Of a stretch of DNA of 24,259 nucleotides, positions 1-7,443 are shown in pieces. The notes under the pieces are model-generated. The model was not told the DNA's origin. It worked only from the letters and a program-made list of their open reading frames with translations, and ran no database searches. Origin of the DNA: Lachnospiraceae bacterium UBA7729 (GTDB taxonomy: Bacteria > Bacillota > Clostridia > Lachnospirales > Lachnospiraceae); the NCBI GenBank assembly GCA_002482005.1, contig DLFD01000094.1, positions 1 through 24,259 on the forward strand. Direction: 5' to 3'. Both the position numbers and the translations under genes were made by a program. Position 1 is the first letter of the stretch; each line of letters opens with the position of its first letter.

Positions 1-1173
1 CAGTTCATGGTAGCTACAACAGTTATGAAACAGAACAAACGGGGTCACAAACAGGATAAGTGCGTGATACATGTGCAGGGAATGTACCGGCGATGCACCA
101 TATAACACGACATTAAAACTGATCGCCAGCGGAAGCAGGAGCATTCCGAGCGCAATCTCTGACGCAGTAACGAACTTTCCGGATCTTATGCTCTGTACGA
201 TCGCACAGAGTGTCAGAAGACAGATTACGATAACAAGGATGAGGAAGTAATTCTCGGATACTGCAGGGAAAACATTGCCGGATCCTAATTCTGAAGGTTT
301 GAAAAAGACCCGGTATGCGGCCAGAACCCTTTTTGCATATTCAGCCGGCGAAACGATGCCCAGAGTATTGGTCTTTCTGTAATTTGTAAGTTTTATTCCG
401 GTTGCAGCAAGGGATGCTTTCAGCATAACCAGATAGATGATCAAGGCACTCAGCGCTGTCAGGATATAAAGGATCCCCGTCTTGATGAAATTCAGGAAGG
501 AGATCTGTTCCTGTATCGACTTCTGGATCAGAAGCAGAAGCAGCAGGCTGAGATACATCGCCAGATAACACTGATATTCGCCTATGGCACAAGCCGCCAG
601 CAGGATAGAGAGCACATATTTTATGGCTGTGCTTTTCCTGGTCTGACACTGGTCCAGTGAGAGGATAAAAGCTGCCAGGACGCAGAGGAAGATCCCGAAG
701 AAATTATAACCAGCTGTTGACATATATCCGAAGTTGCCGGCGACCGTAGGGATGGTAATAAACAGGATTCCCAGTAACGCACGTTCGATCTTGCTGCTGA
801 TATGGAACATAGAGAATATCAGGCAGGCGGATAATGCCATGAAGAAGAATGAGATCAGACAGATAATGACCGGTATGGAGTTATTAAGGAAAAAAGTTTT
901 TAATAATTTGAGAAGAATGGAATAAAACCACCTGCCGTGCCGCAGACCTGTCTGTACCGAGAAACCTTGATAAACAGTTGCGGTTACATCATCAAACCAG
1001 GTCAGCTTATTGAAAGCCATCTCACCATGGATGAGTATGCCGGCGACTACAAGAAAGATAACGAGCTTTTTGTCAAAAGCTTCCCGGAATTGATCAGCTA
1101 TTGCAGATAATGTGAATAAGAATCCCTGACTTCGATTCCTGCTGAAGGAACTCATGGCTTTTTCAGTCTTCAT
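1..1173 (-). CDS. GtrII-like multi-spanning membrane glycosyltransferase (3' end cut by window edge)
   Basis: Reading the minus strand from the ATG at 1173-1171 gives 391 codons with no stop before the window edge, so the C-terminus is missing. The short N-terminal cytosolic stretch is followed by a first membrane segment (LVIFLVVAGILIHG), then an extracellular-type loop with FDDVTATVYQGF and GLRHGRWFYSILL. After that come at least seven hydrophobic segments. The DD and GRW motifs after the first helix resemble the Glucos_trans_II (GtrII) family, which in phage-type systems transfers a sugar from undecaprenyl phosphate to a polymer outside the cytoplasmic membrane. GtrB-like and GtrA-like genes lie on the other strand at 6426-8043, which supports this. 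An in-frame TGA lies just upstream of the ATG, and the Shine-Dalgarno match is weak; the ATG at 1155-1153 is an alternative start. The family call is from remembered motifs, so the exact substrate is unknown. A generic integral membrane polymer protein remains possible. Confidence 0.72.
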   Translation of the reverse strand, partial: MKTEKAMSSFSRNRSQGFLFTLSAIADQFREAFDKKLVIFLVVAGILIHGEMAFNKLTWFDDVTATVYQGFSVQTGLRHGRWFYSILLKLLKTFFLNNSIPVIICLISFFFMALSACLIFSMFHISSKIERALLGILFITIPTVAGNFGYMSTAGYNFFGIFLCVLAAFILSLDQCQTRKSTAIKYVLSILLAACAIGEYQCYLAMYLSLLLLLLIQKSIQEQISFLNFIKTGILYILTALSALIIYLVMLKASLAATGIKLTNYRKTNTLGIVSPAEYAKRVLAAYRVFFKPSELGSGNVFPAVSENYFLILVIVICLLTLCAIVQSIRSGKFVTASEIALGMLLLPLAISFNVVLYGASPVHSLHMYHALILFVTPFVLFHNCCSYHEL

Positions 1174-1261
1174 GTGTTTTGCTGTATGGGCAGATCCGCC
1201 GGATCACCCTCTCCCTTCTTTATAAAGTGCACATAATAAGGATACTCGAGATGGTAATAAT

Positions 1262-1302
1262 ATGATGCTAGGGGCAAAAGGTACTTTTGCGCCCAACATC
1301 AT
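1262..1302. repeat. 41-bp palindromic unit, copy 1
   Basis: The unit starts ATGATGCTAGGGGCAAAAG, has the loop GTA, and ends in the near-complementary half finishing AACATCAT. The two halves pair over about 19 bp with a bulge. It matches the outer parts of the element at 4190-4397 at 38 of 41 positions. It is flanked on both sides by AAT (1259-1261 and 1303-1305), which could be a 3-bp target duplication or chance. No T-run follows, so it is not a classical terminator. It lies in the probable 5' leader of the minus-strand gene. Confidence 0.8.
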
Positions 1303-1324
1303 AATATATGAAAGAGTACCTAAT

Positions 1325-1353
1325 AGTATAATATCCTTCCTGTGTCTCTGCAA
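1325..1353 (-). promoter_or_regulatory. Promoter for the minus-strand GtrII-like gene
   Basis: On the minus strand a -35 box TTGCAG (1353-1348) and a -10 box TATACT (1330-1325) are separated by exactly 17 bp. Transcription would start near 1318 and give a leader of roughly 145 nt. The leader contains the 41-bp palindrome at 1262-1302, so the mRNA would start with a strong hairpin. The assignment rests on sequence match only. Confidence 0.5.
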
Positions 1354-1405
1354 ATATGCAATCCTTTTTTTCGTTTGCAGCTGTAGGTATTTTTGTATAA
1401 TGCCA

Positions 1406-1414
1406 TGATATAAT
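1406..1414 (+). promoter_or_regulatory. Extended -10 promoter of the plus-strand operon
   Basis: TGATATAAT (1406-1414) is a perfect extended -10 (TGNTATAAT). The implied start near 1421 gives a leader of about 34 nt before the GTG at 1455. No good -35 lies at 16-18 bp, as is common for extended -10 promoters. A second TATAAT at 1396-1401 has TTGCAG (1375-1380) at a short 15-bp spacing and may be an overlapping alternative. Confidence 0.5.
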
Positions 1415-1454
1415 CCTATATATATCCGCTATAACAGAAGATAAGGAGACGATC

Positions 1455-3260
1455 GTGAAACAGAGAGTATCTGATTATATATCTGATTTCCTGGTGCAGC
1501 ATGACATATCAGACGTATTCATGGTCACCGGGGGCGGCGCCATGTACCTCGATGATTCCCTTGGACATAATACGGACCTCCACTGTACATTCAACCATCA
1601 TGAGCAGGCGTGTGCGATGGCGGCAGAGGCTTATGCCAGAATCGATAACAGAATAGCTGCCGTCTGCGTCACAACAGGTCCCGGGGCAACGAATGCGATC
1701 ACCGGAGTCATCTGCGGCTGGATGGATTCCATTCCGATGCTGATCTTATCCGGGCAGGCAAGATACGCTACCACCGTATATGCATCCGGCCTGAAACTGC
1801 GTACAAGGGGCGTACAGGAATTCGATGTGATCGAATCGGTCCGGAACATGACGAAGTACTGTGAACTGGTGAAAGATCCGAAGAAGATCCGGTATTGTCT
1901 GGAGAAGGCTTTGTATCTTGCCAGAGAAGGGCGTCCGGGTCCATGCTGGCTGGATATCCCGCTGGATATGCAGAGCGCATTCGTGGAGACCGATACTCTC
2001 GAAGGCTATGAGCCGGAAGGGGAAAAAGTTCCGGAGTGCCTCCGGCCGGAGACGATAGCGTTTGTCATCCGGAAGCTGGCGGAAGCAAAGCGTCCGGTCA
2101 TCTATGTCGGCAACGGTGTACGGCTTGCCGGCGCTCATGAGGATTTTCTGAAACTGGCGGAGCGACTGAATGTTCCGGTTGTGGATGGGATGAGCAGCGT
2201 GGATGCAATTGCTTCAGATCACAGACTGTTCGCTGGCAGAACAGGAACGACAGGTGAGAGGGCAGGTAATTTCGCGGTACAGAACAGTGATGTTCTGCTG
2301 TCGCTGGGAAGCCGCCTGAGTTATTTCCAGACTGGTTTTGCGTCCGAGTATTATGCAAGGGCAGCTTATACGATCGTCAACGATATTGACGCGGAGGAAC
2401 TTGAGAAGGACACCATCCATCCGGACCTGAAGCTGTGCTGCGATGTAAAGCTCCTGATCGACAGGCTGCTGGATGCGCTTCCGCAGCCGCTTCCGCCGAA
2501 GACGGAGTGGATCGATCAGTGCCAGAGATGGCGCCGGGCTTATCCGGTCGTCCAGGAAAGGCACTACCAGGATCCGAAGCCGAATATCTATGCATTCTAT
2601 CAAGAGATGTCATCCAGACTGGGAAAAGACGATGCCCTGGTGGCAAGCTGCGGGACCTCAAGGGTTGCGGGCAGCCAGGCAAGTGTTATTACCGAAGGGA
2701 TGCGCTTTATCACGAATCCGGCTACCGCATCTATGGGCTACGGACTGCCTGCAGCGATCGGCGTATGCGTCGCAAGGGGCGGAAAGAAGACGGTCCTGGT
2801 GACAGGAGAAGGCAGTTTCCAGATGAATATCCAGGAACTGCAGACGATCGTCCAGAACAGGCTCCCGGTTGTCATCTTCATCATGAATAATGGAGGATAC
2901 CACTCCATCCGGATGACCCAGCACAACTATTTCCATGAGCCGCTGATCGGTGTGGGACCGGAGAGCGGAGACCTCAGCTTTCCTGATCTTTCTCTCCTTG
3001 CTCCGGCGTATGGACTTGCGTTCAGGCGCTGTGAGCAGAGGGAGGACATGGCCGCTTCCATTGAATGGGCGCTGGGACAGAACAGGCCGGCGATCTGTGA
3101 GATGATGCTTTCCACAAAGCAGATCACGGAGCCCAAGGTTTCTTCCCGGAAACTGGAGGATGGTACTATGATCTCGTCCACGCTGGAAGATATGGCGCCT
3201 TTCCTTCCGAGAGAAGAGATGAAGCAGAATATGTATATTCCGATGATTGGAGAATCATGA
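1455..3260 (+). CDS. ThDP-dependent acetolactate-synthase-like enzyme, candidate YerE-type acetyl transferase for a CDP-deoxysugar
   Basis: The start is GTG at 1455, preceded by AAGGAG (1443-1448) at 6 nt spacing. The 601-residue protein has the three-domain layout of the acetolactate synthase/pyruvate oxidase family. The N-terminal pyrimidine domain carries the catalytic Glu50 in HHEQA and the TTGPG motif. A central domain spans about 195-335. The C-terminal domain has the ThDP/metal motif GEGS (451-454) ending in NN at 478-479; the usual form is GDGS. A housekeeping IlvB is unlikely, because no ilvN or ilvC follows and the gene leads a CDP-sugar operon. The closest functional precedent I know is YerE of Yersinia pseudotuberculosis, which transfers an acetyl unit from pyruvate to C4 of CDP-3,6-dideoxy-4-ketohexose on the way to yersiniose. 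The family is certain; the YerE-like role is inferred from the rfbFGH neighbours. Confidence 0.85.
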   Translation: MKQRVSDYISDFLVQHDISDVFMVTGGGAMYLDDSLGHNTDLHCTFNHHEQACAMAAEAYARIDNRIAAVCVTTGPGATNAITGVICGWMDSIPMLILSGQARYATTVYASGLKLRTRGVQEFDVIESVRNMTKYCELVKDPKKIRYCLEKALYLAREGRPGPCWLDIPLDMQSAFVETDTLEGYEPEGEKVPECLRPETIAFVIRKLAEAKRPVIYVGNGVRLAGAHEDFLKLAERLNVPVVDGMSSVDAIASDHRLFAGRTGTTGERAGNFAVQNSDVLLSLGSRLSYFQTGFASEYYARAAYTIVNDIDAEELEKDTIHPDLKLCCDVKLLIDRLLDALPQPLPPKTEWIDQCQRWRRAYPVVQERHYQDPKPNIYAFYQEMSSRLGKDDALVASCGTSRVAGSQASVITEGMRFITNPATASMGYGLPAAIGVCVARGGKKTVLVTGEGSFQMNIQELQTIVQNRLPVVIFIMNNGGYHSIRMTQHNYFHEPLIGVGPESGDLSFPDLSLLAPAYGLAFRRCEQREDMAASIEWALGQNRPAICEMMLSTKQITEPKVSSRKLEDGTMISSTLEDMAPFLPREEMKQNMYIPMIGES

Positions 3261-4180
3261 AGAAGATAATTATTACAGGTGCGACCAGTATGATTGGCTC
3301 TTCGATCATCGAGGAAGCGATAAAGCATAAGGAAACAGAGAAGATCTATGCGGTCGTAAGAAGAGGGACTGCAAAACTGGACCGGTTGCCTGCAGATCCG
3401 AGGATTCGGGTTATTGAGTGTGATGCGGATCAGTATGGAAGGCTTCCGGAACTTTTAGGGGACTGCTGTGATGCGTTTTTCCATATTGCATGGACCATGA
3501 CCGGAAACCGCAATGCGGATAATATCGCCCAGGCGGACAATATCCATTATTCTCTGGAAGCAATCCGTTCTGCGAAAGCACTCGGCTGCACTACGTTTGT
3601 CGGAGCAGGTTCACAGGCAGAATATGGCAGTCTGAACCTTGAGAAGATCTCGCCGGATTCTCCGGCTGATCCTGTTCAGCCATATGGAATAGCAAAGTAT
3701 GCTGCAGGAAAACTAGTCCGCAATGAGGCGGAGAAGCTGGGTATGGACTGCCTTTGGGTTCGTATCTTCAGCGTCTATGGGAAGTATGACAAGCCTAACA
3801 CGATGATCGTCTCAACGATTGACAAGTTCCTCCATGGAGAACATGCAAAGTTCACGGAAGGGATTCAGCTATGGGACTATCTGCACGCTTCCGATGCGGG
3901 AAGGGCTTTCTGGCTGATCGGCGAGAAGAGCACTGGAATCAAGGTCTACTGCCTGGGAAGCGGAGAAAAGAAACAGCTGAAAGAGTACATCATGGAGATG
4001 CGGGATATCGTTGATCCTCAGATTCCTCTTACATTCGGGGAAGTCCCTTATGGGAAGAGCAGTGTTATGAACCTCTGTGCGGATATCTCTGAACTGGAGA
4101 AAGATACGGGGTGGAAGCCTCAGATTTCTTTTCGTGACGGAATCCGGGAGATCGTGGATGCAAAGCGGAATCATCGCTGA
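3257..4180 (+). CDS. Extended SDR: NAD(P)-dependent sugar-nucleotide 4-ketoreductase/epimerase
   Basis: This 307-residue protein overlaps the ThDP enzyme by ATGA, so the two are probably translationally coupled. It has a Rossmann nucleotide-binding motif GATSMIG (8-14), Ser119 in GAGSQAEYG, and the YxxxK catalytic pair Tyr143/Lys147 in PYGIAK. It ends with a sugar-binding C-terminal lobe (DTGWKPQISFRDGI) typical of the epimerase/dehydratase family. In CDP-3,6-dideoxyhexose pathways such SDRs reduce or epimerise the 4-keto sugar (RfbJ, RfbS/Prt), or in the yersiniose branch reduce the added acetyl group (YerF). Its pairing with the YerE-like gene makes the last role attractive, but sequence alone does not decide between them. 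The gene is followed by the palindromic element at 4190. Confidence 0.82.
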   Translation: MKKIIITGATSMIGSSIIEEAIKHKETEKIYAVVRRGTAKLDRLPADPRIRVIECDADQYGRLPELLGDCCDAFFHIAWTMTGNRNADNIAQADNIHYSLEAIRSAKALGCTTFVGAGSQAEYGSLNLEKISPDSPADPVQPYGIAKYAAGKLVRNEAEKLGMDCLWVRIFSVYGKYDKPNTMIVSTIDKFLHGEHAKFTEGIQLWDYLHASDAGRAFWLIGEKSTGIKVYCLGSGEKKQLKEYIMEMRDIVDPQIPLTFGEVPYGKSSVMNLCADISELEKDTGWKPQISFRDGIREIVDAKRNHR

Positions 4181-4189
4181 CCTCATTGA

Positions 4190-4397
4190 ATGATGCTAGG
4201 GTCAAAAGGTCATAATCCGCGTCGTGCTTGCACGTAAGCGGTTATGACCTTGGGACCCGCATGACACCGAGCATGTAGGAATTTGCGTATGCAAATTCCG
4301 GGAATGCGAGGTGTCATAGGATTGCGGGAGTTGCGAAGCAACGAAGCAATCCGCATCATTAGTTGGGGTCAAAAGGTACTTTTGACCCCAACATCAT
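4190..4397. repeat. 208-bp element: 41-bp palindromic unit (copy 2) split by a structured 167-bp insert; MITE-like
   Basis: Joining 4190-4210 to 4378-4397 rebuilds a 41-bp palindrome matching copy 1 (1262-1302) at 38 of 41 positions. The 167-bp insert (4211-4377) ends with the same 12 bp, GGGTCAAAAGGT, that precedes it (4199-4210 and 4366-4377). The element contains four hairpins: 4206-4251 (AAGGTCATAA pairing with TTATGACCTT), 4261-4317 (ATGACACC with GGTGTCAT, and an inner GGAATTTGC/GCAAATTCC), 4319-4352 (nested GGATTGC/GCAATCC and GTTGC/GCAAC), and 4362-4392 (a perfect 14-bp stem with loop GTA). The flanks are TGA on both sides (4187-4189, 4398-4400). No coding capacity is visible. It fills most of the 331-bp gap 4181-4511. 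Confidence 0.8.
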
Positions 4398-4511
4398 TGA
4401 AGAAAAGCAGCAGAGCATATAAAATACGATGGCAGAGTGATCAGCAGCAGGTGGGGACAGAAGATAATTCGGACTGGAGTGTAATTATTATACAGGGGCT
4501 AAGAGGAAACT
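4398..4511 (+). other. Remainder of the 331-bp intergenic gap upstream of rfbF
   Basis: After the palindromic element there are about 110 bp with no gene. Weak promoter-like sequence (TATTAT at 4486-4491) lies just upstream of the rfbF ribosome binding site AGAGG (4502-4506). No convincing -35 is present, so an internal promoter is possible but not supported. Nothing else is seen here. Confidence 0.3.
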
Positions 4512-5288
4512 ATGAAAGTTGTAATTCTTGCCGGCGGCTATGGCACCAGGATCAGTGAGGAAAGCCATCTGAAGCCGAAGCCGATGATCGAGATCGGGGA
4601 GAAACCTATACTCTGGCATATCATGAAGGAGTATTCTTACTTTGGTTTTAATGAGTTTATCATATGTGCCGGATACAAGCAGCATGTGATCAAGGAATGG
4701 TTTGCGGATTATTATCTTCACAACAGCGATATCACATTTGACTTCACAGCAGGGAACAAGATGATCGTCCATAACAATGTATCGGAACCGTGGAAGGTCA
4801 CGATCGTAGATACAGGTCTGGACACTATGACAGGCGGAAGGATCAAGCGAATTGAGAAGTATATCGATGGAGATGATTTTTTCCTGACATATGGGGATGC
4901 TGTATCCGATGTTGATATCCGGAGACTGTATGAGTTCCACAGAGCACACGGTAAGGCTGTGACCCTGACGACCGTCAGTCTGGCCCAGCAGAAGGGAATT
5001 CTTGAGATCGGGCCGGATAATCAGATCCTGTCTTTCAGGGAGAAAGAAAACCAGGATTCGGCGCTGATCAACGGCGGCTATATGGTCTGTACCCGTAAGC
5101 TGTTTGATTATCTGAAGGATGACAGGACGGTCCTTGAGAAGGAACCTATGAATCAGCTGTGTGCAGACGGGGAACTGATGAGTTATTATCACAGGGGATT
5201 CTGGCAGTGCATGGACACCAAGAGGGAGATGGATTATCTTCAGAAACTCTGGGTATCCGGCAAGGCTCCCTGGAAAGTGTGGGACTGA
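4512..5288 (+). CDS. rfbF: Glucose-1-phosphate cytidylyltransferase
   Basis: The 258-residue protein matches the usual length of RfbF/DdhA. It opens with the nucleotidyltransferase signature LAGGYGTRI (6-14), followed by the sugar-phosphate-loop motif KPKPMIEIG, both typical of glucose-1-phosphate cytidylyltransferase. Further family landmarks are LTYGDAVSDVD, which holds the metal-binding Asp, and FWQCMDTKREMDYL near the C-terminus. It makes CDP-glucose from CTP and glucose-1-phosphate in the cytosol, the first step of CDP-linked 3,6-dideoxyhexose synthesis. The ATG at 4512 has AGAGG five bases upstream. The next gene, rfbG, starts four bases after its stop, so the two are co-transcribed. 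It belongs to the pathway completed by rfbG (5293) and rfbH (8133). Confidence 0.95.
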   Translation: MKVVILAGGYGTRISEESHLKPKPMIEIGEKPILWHIMKEYSYFGFNEFIICAGYKQHVIKEWFADYYLHNSDITFDFTAGNKMIVHNNVSEPWKVTIVDTGLDTMTGGRIKRIEKYIDGDDFFLTYGDAVSDVDIRRLYEFHRAHGKAVTLTTVSLAQQKGILEIGPDNQILSFREKENQDSALINGGYMVCTRKLFDYLKDDRTVLEKEPMNQLCADGELMSYYHRGFWQCMDTKREMDYLQKLWVSGKAPWKVWD

Positions 5289-5292
5289 TCAT

Positions 5293-6369
5293 ATGGAATA
5301 TTCACTTGATTTCTACCAGGGAAAGAGAGTTTTCATCACCGGGCATACCGGTTTCAAGGGATCCTGGCTGTGCAGGATCCTGAGCAATGCGGGAGCAGAA
5401 GTCACTGGCTATGCTTTAAAGCCGCCAACGGATCCATCTCTATTCGAGACGGCGAAGATCGCTGAGGACATTCATTCTGTGATCGGCGACATACGTGATT
5501 ATGAGTCGCTGAAGAAGGCATTCGATGAGGCAAAGCCGGAGATCGTGCTTCATCTGGCGGCGCAGCCAATCGTGCGCCTGAGTTATAAAGAACCGGCTTA
5601 CACCTATGAGACGAATGTCATGGGGACGGTCAATATCCTTGAGTGTGTTCGGCATTCCGATACCGTTCGGTCTTTCCTGAATGTCACGACAGACAAGGTC
5701 TATCTTAACAAAGAATGGACCTGGGGATACAGGGAGAACGAGGAACTGGATGGATACGATCCTTACTCCAATTCCAAATCCTGTTCCGAGCTGGTCACGC
5801 ATTCTTATAAGAACTCGTTTTTCAACCCTTCAGCAGGGATCCCTGTACCGGCAATCTCGACTGCAAGAGCTGGAAATGTGATCGGGGGAGGGGATTTTGC
5901 CCCGGACAGGATCATCCCGGACTGTGTGCGAGCCGCTTCCGCAGGGGAGACGATTGTGGTGAGAAATCCGTACTCCACCAGACCGTATCAGCATGTGCTG
6001 GAACCGCTTTACGCATACCTGATGATAGCTGCTATGCAGTATCAGGATGCCAGGTATGCTGGCTGGTATAATGTGGGACCGGATGACCGGGACTGCTTTG
6101 AGACCGGGAAGCTGGTCGATGTATTCGTGAAGTGCTGGGGGGATGACTTGAAGTGGGAGAGCCATTATGACGGAGGACCTCACGAGGCGAATTTCCTGAA
6201 ACTCGACTGCTCGAAGCTGAAGAGCACTTTCGGGTGGGTACCTCACTGGAATCTGGAGCAGGCAGTGGAGAAGTCTGTTGAGTGGAGCAAGTGCTGGCTT
6301 GCGGGCGGGGATGTTCGTGCCTGCATGGACAGACAGATTGAGGAGTTCCTGAGCTCCGGAAAGATATGA
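5293..6369 (+). CDS. rfbG: CDP-glucose 4,6-dehydratase
   Basis: At 358 residues this is a normal-length RfbG/DdhB. It has the characteristic glycine motif GHTGFKG (17-23), the TTDKVY segment (132-137) and the Tyr158/Lys162 pair in YSNSK, which is the SDR catalytic arrangement of this dehydratase subfamily. It converts CDP-glucose to CDP-4-keto-6-deoxyglucose, with NAD as internal redox cofactor. It sits four bases after rfbF, and its TGA overlaps an ATG at 6366, although the next gene more likely starts at 6426. Motifs and position together make this a firm call. Confidence 0.95.
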   Translation: MEYSLDFYQGKRVFITGHTGFKGSWLCRILSNAGAEVTGYALKPPTDPSLFETAKIAEDIHSVIGDIRDYESLKKAFDEAKPEIVLHLAAQPIVRLSYKEPAYTYETNVMGTVNILECVRHSDTVRSFLNVTTDKVYLNKEWTWGYRENEELDGYDPYSNSKSCSELVTHSYKNSFFNPSAGIPVPAISTARAGNVIGGGDFAPDRIIPDCVRAASAGETIVVRNPYSTRPYQHVLEPLYAYLMIAAMQYQDARYAGWYNVGPDDRDCFETGKLVDVFVKCWGDDLKWESHYDGGPHEANFLKLDCSKLKSTFGWVPHWNLEQAVEKSVEWSKCWLAGGDVRACMDRQIEEFLSSGKI

Positions 6370-6413
6370 AAGGGAAGAGGGAGGACAAGGCAGATGCATC
6401 TGGTGCATATGCC

Positions 6414-6417
6414 GGAG
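6414..6417 (+). promoter_or_regulatory. Ribosome binding site deciding the GtrB-like start at 6426
   Basis: GGAG lies 8 nt before the ATG at 6426, whose product begins MKKISVVVPCYNEQ, the normal start of this family. The competing ATG at 6366 would add 20 polar residues (KGKREDKADASG...) and has only a weak GGA upstream, although it overlaps the rfbG stop. Confidence 0.55.
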
Positions 6418-6425
6418 AAACGGAT

Positions 6426-7424
6426 ATGAAAAAGATCAGTGTCGTGGTTCCCTGTTATAACGAACAGGAGAATGTCGTTCCGATGAGCCAGACTCTGGTG
6501 AAGCTTTTCAAAGAGGAGCTCCCCCAGTATGATTATGAGATTCTGTTCATCGATAATGATTCACAGGATGGCACGAGGCCGCTTCTGAGAAAGATCTGCG
6601 CGGAGAATCATAAGATCAGGGCTATCTTCAATGCCAAGAACTTTGGACAGTTCAATTCTCCGTACTATGGAGTTCTGCAGTCTACCGGAGACTGTACGAT
6701 CCTCCTTGTGTGCGACTTCCAGGATCCGCCTGCGCTGATTCCGCAGATGGTTGAGGAGTGGGAGAAGGGCAACAAAATCATCGTCATGCAGAAGACGCAG
6801 AGCGAAGAGAGCAAGATCCTTTATTTTCTGCGTTCATGTTACTATAAGACGATCAAAAAGATGTCCCAGGTACAGCAGATCGAACACTTCACAGGTTTTG
6901 CGCTGTATGACCGCTCCTTTGTGAATATTATGAGGGATCTGAACGATCCGACTCCTTTCCTGCGCGGAATCGTGGCAGAACTTGGATATAAGATCAAGTT
7001 TCTGCCTTATACTCAGCCGAAGCGGAGGGCGGGAAAGACTCATAATAATTTCTCGACTCTGTATGATGCCGCTATGCTCAGCTTCACCACTTATACGAAG
7101 GGTGGACTCCGACTTGCGACCTTCATCGGGTTCGGGTCATCGCTGATCTGTATCATCCTGGCGATCGTGTTCCTGGTCCTGAAGCTGATCTACTGGAACA
7201 GGTTCAAGGCAGGGATGGCGCCGCTGCTTATCGGAATGTTTTTCATAGGTTCTGTCATTCTGCTGTTTCTGGGAATCATGGGAGAGTATATTCTCAGCAT
7301 GAATCAGCGGATCCTGAGAAGACCACTGGTCATCGAAGAAGAGCGAATCAATTTCGATGAAGAGAAGAGCAGGCCTGCAGTAGGACAGAAAGAGCCGGAT
7401 CTTAAGGAAAAGACGAACGAATAA
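6426..7424 (+). CDS. gtrB: GtrB-like GT2: polyprenyl-phosphate glycosyltransferase with two C-terminal membrane helices
   Basis: From ATG 6426 the product has 333 residues; from ATG 6366 it would have 353. The N-terminal GT2 domain starts with SVVVPCYNEQENV and holds the nucleotide-binding segment FIDNDSQDGT (41-50). The metal motif DFQD (97-100) is followed by PP, as in dolichyl-phosphate-mannose-synthase-like enzymes. Two hydrophobic helices follow (about 232-253 and 267-290), then a charged tail. GtrB and ArnC relatives have this layout and load a sugar from a nucleotide donor onto undecaprenyl phosphate at the inner membrane face. The gene is directly followed by a GtrA-like gene and both sit between rfbG and rfbH. 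The donor may therefore be the CDP-deoxysugar made here rather than UDP-glucose, but that is inference from context. Confidence 0.88.
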   Translation: MKKISVVVPCYNEQENVVPMSQTLVKLFKEELPQYDYEILFIDNDSQDGTRPLLRKICAENHKIRAIFNAKNFGQFNSPYYGVLQSTGDCTILLVCDFQDPPALIPQMVEEWEKGNKIIVMQKTQSEESKILYFLRSCYYKTIKKMSQVQQIEHFTGFALYDRSFVNIMRDLNDPTPFLRGIVAELGYKIKFLPYTQPKRRAGKTHNNFSTLYDAAMLSFTTYTKGGLRLATFIGFGSSLICIILAIVFLVLKLIYWNRFKAGMAPLLIGMFFIGSVILLFLGIMGEYILSMNQRILRRPLVIEEERINFDEEKSRPAVGQKEPDLKEKTNE

Positions 7425-7443
7425 AGCGGAAAACAGGACAGGG

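Noticed and set aside
734..925. Short plus-strand and minus-strand frames (also 341-649) within the left edge region
   Set aside because: They are out-of-frame readings of the GtrII-like gene, which is continuously open on the minus strand from 1173 to the window edge.
1455..3260. Housekeeping acetolactate synthase (ilvB)
   Set aside because: No small subunit or ilvC is nearby, and the gene leads a CDP-deoxysugar operon. The family is right but a biosynthetic role in branched-chain amino acids is unlikely.
4190..4397. CRISPR array or riboswitch in the gap before rfbF
   Set aside because: There are no regularly spaced direct repeats with unique spacers, and no known riboswitch core is recognisable. 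The palindromic-unit explanation accounts for the structure.
4283..4558. Short plus-strand frame across the gap before rfbF
   Set aside because: It runs through the palindromic element and into the start of rfbF in another frame. There is no ribosome binding site and no recognisable protein.
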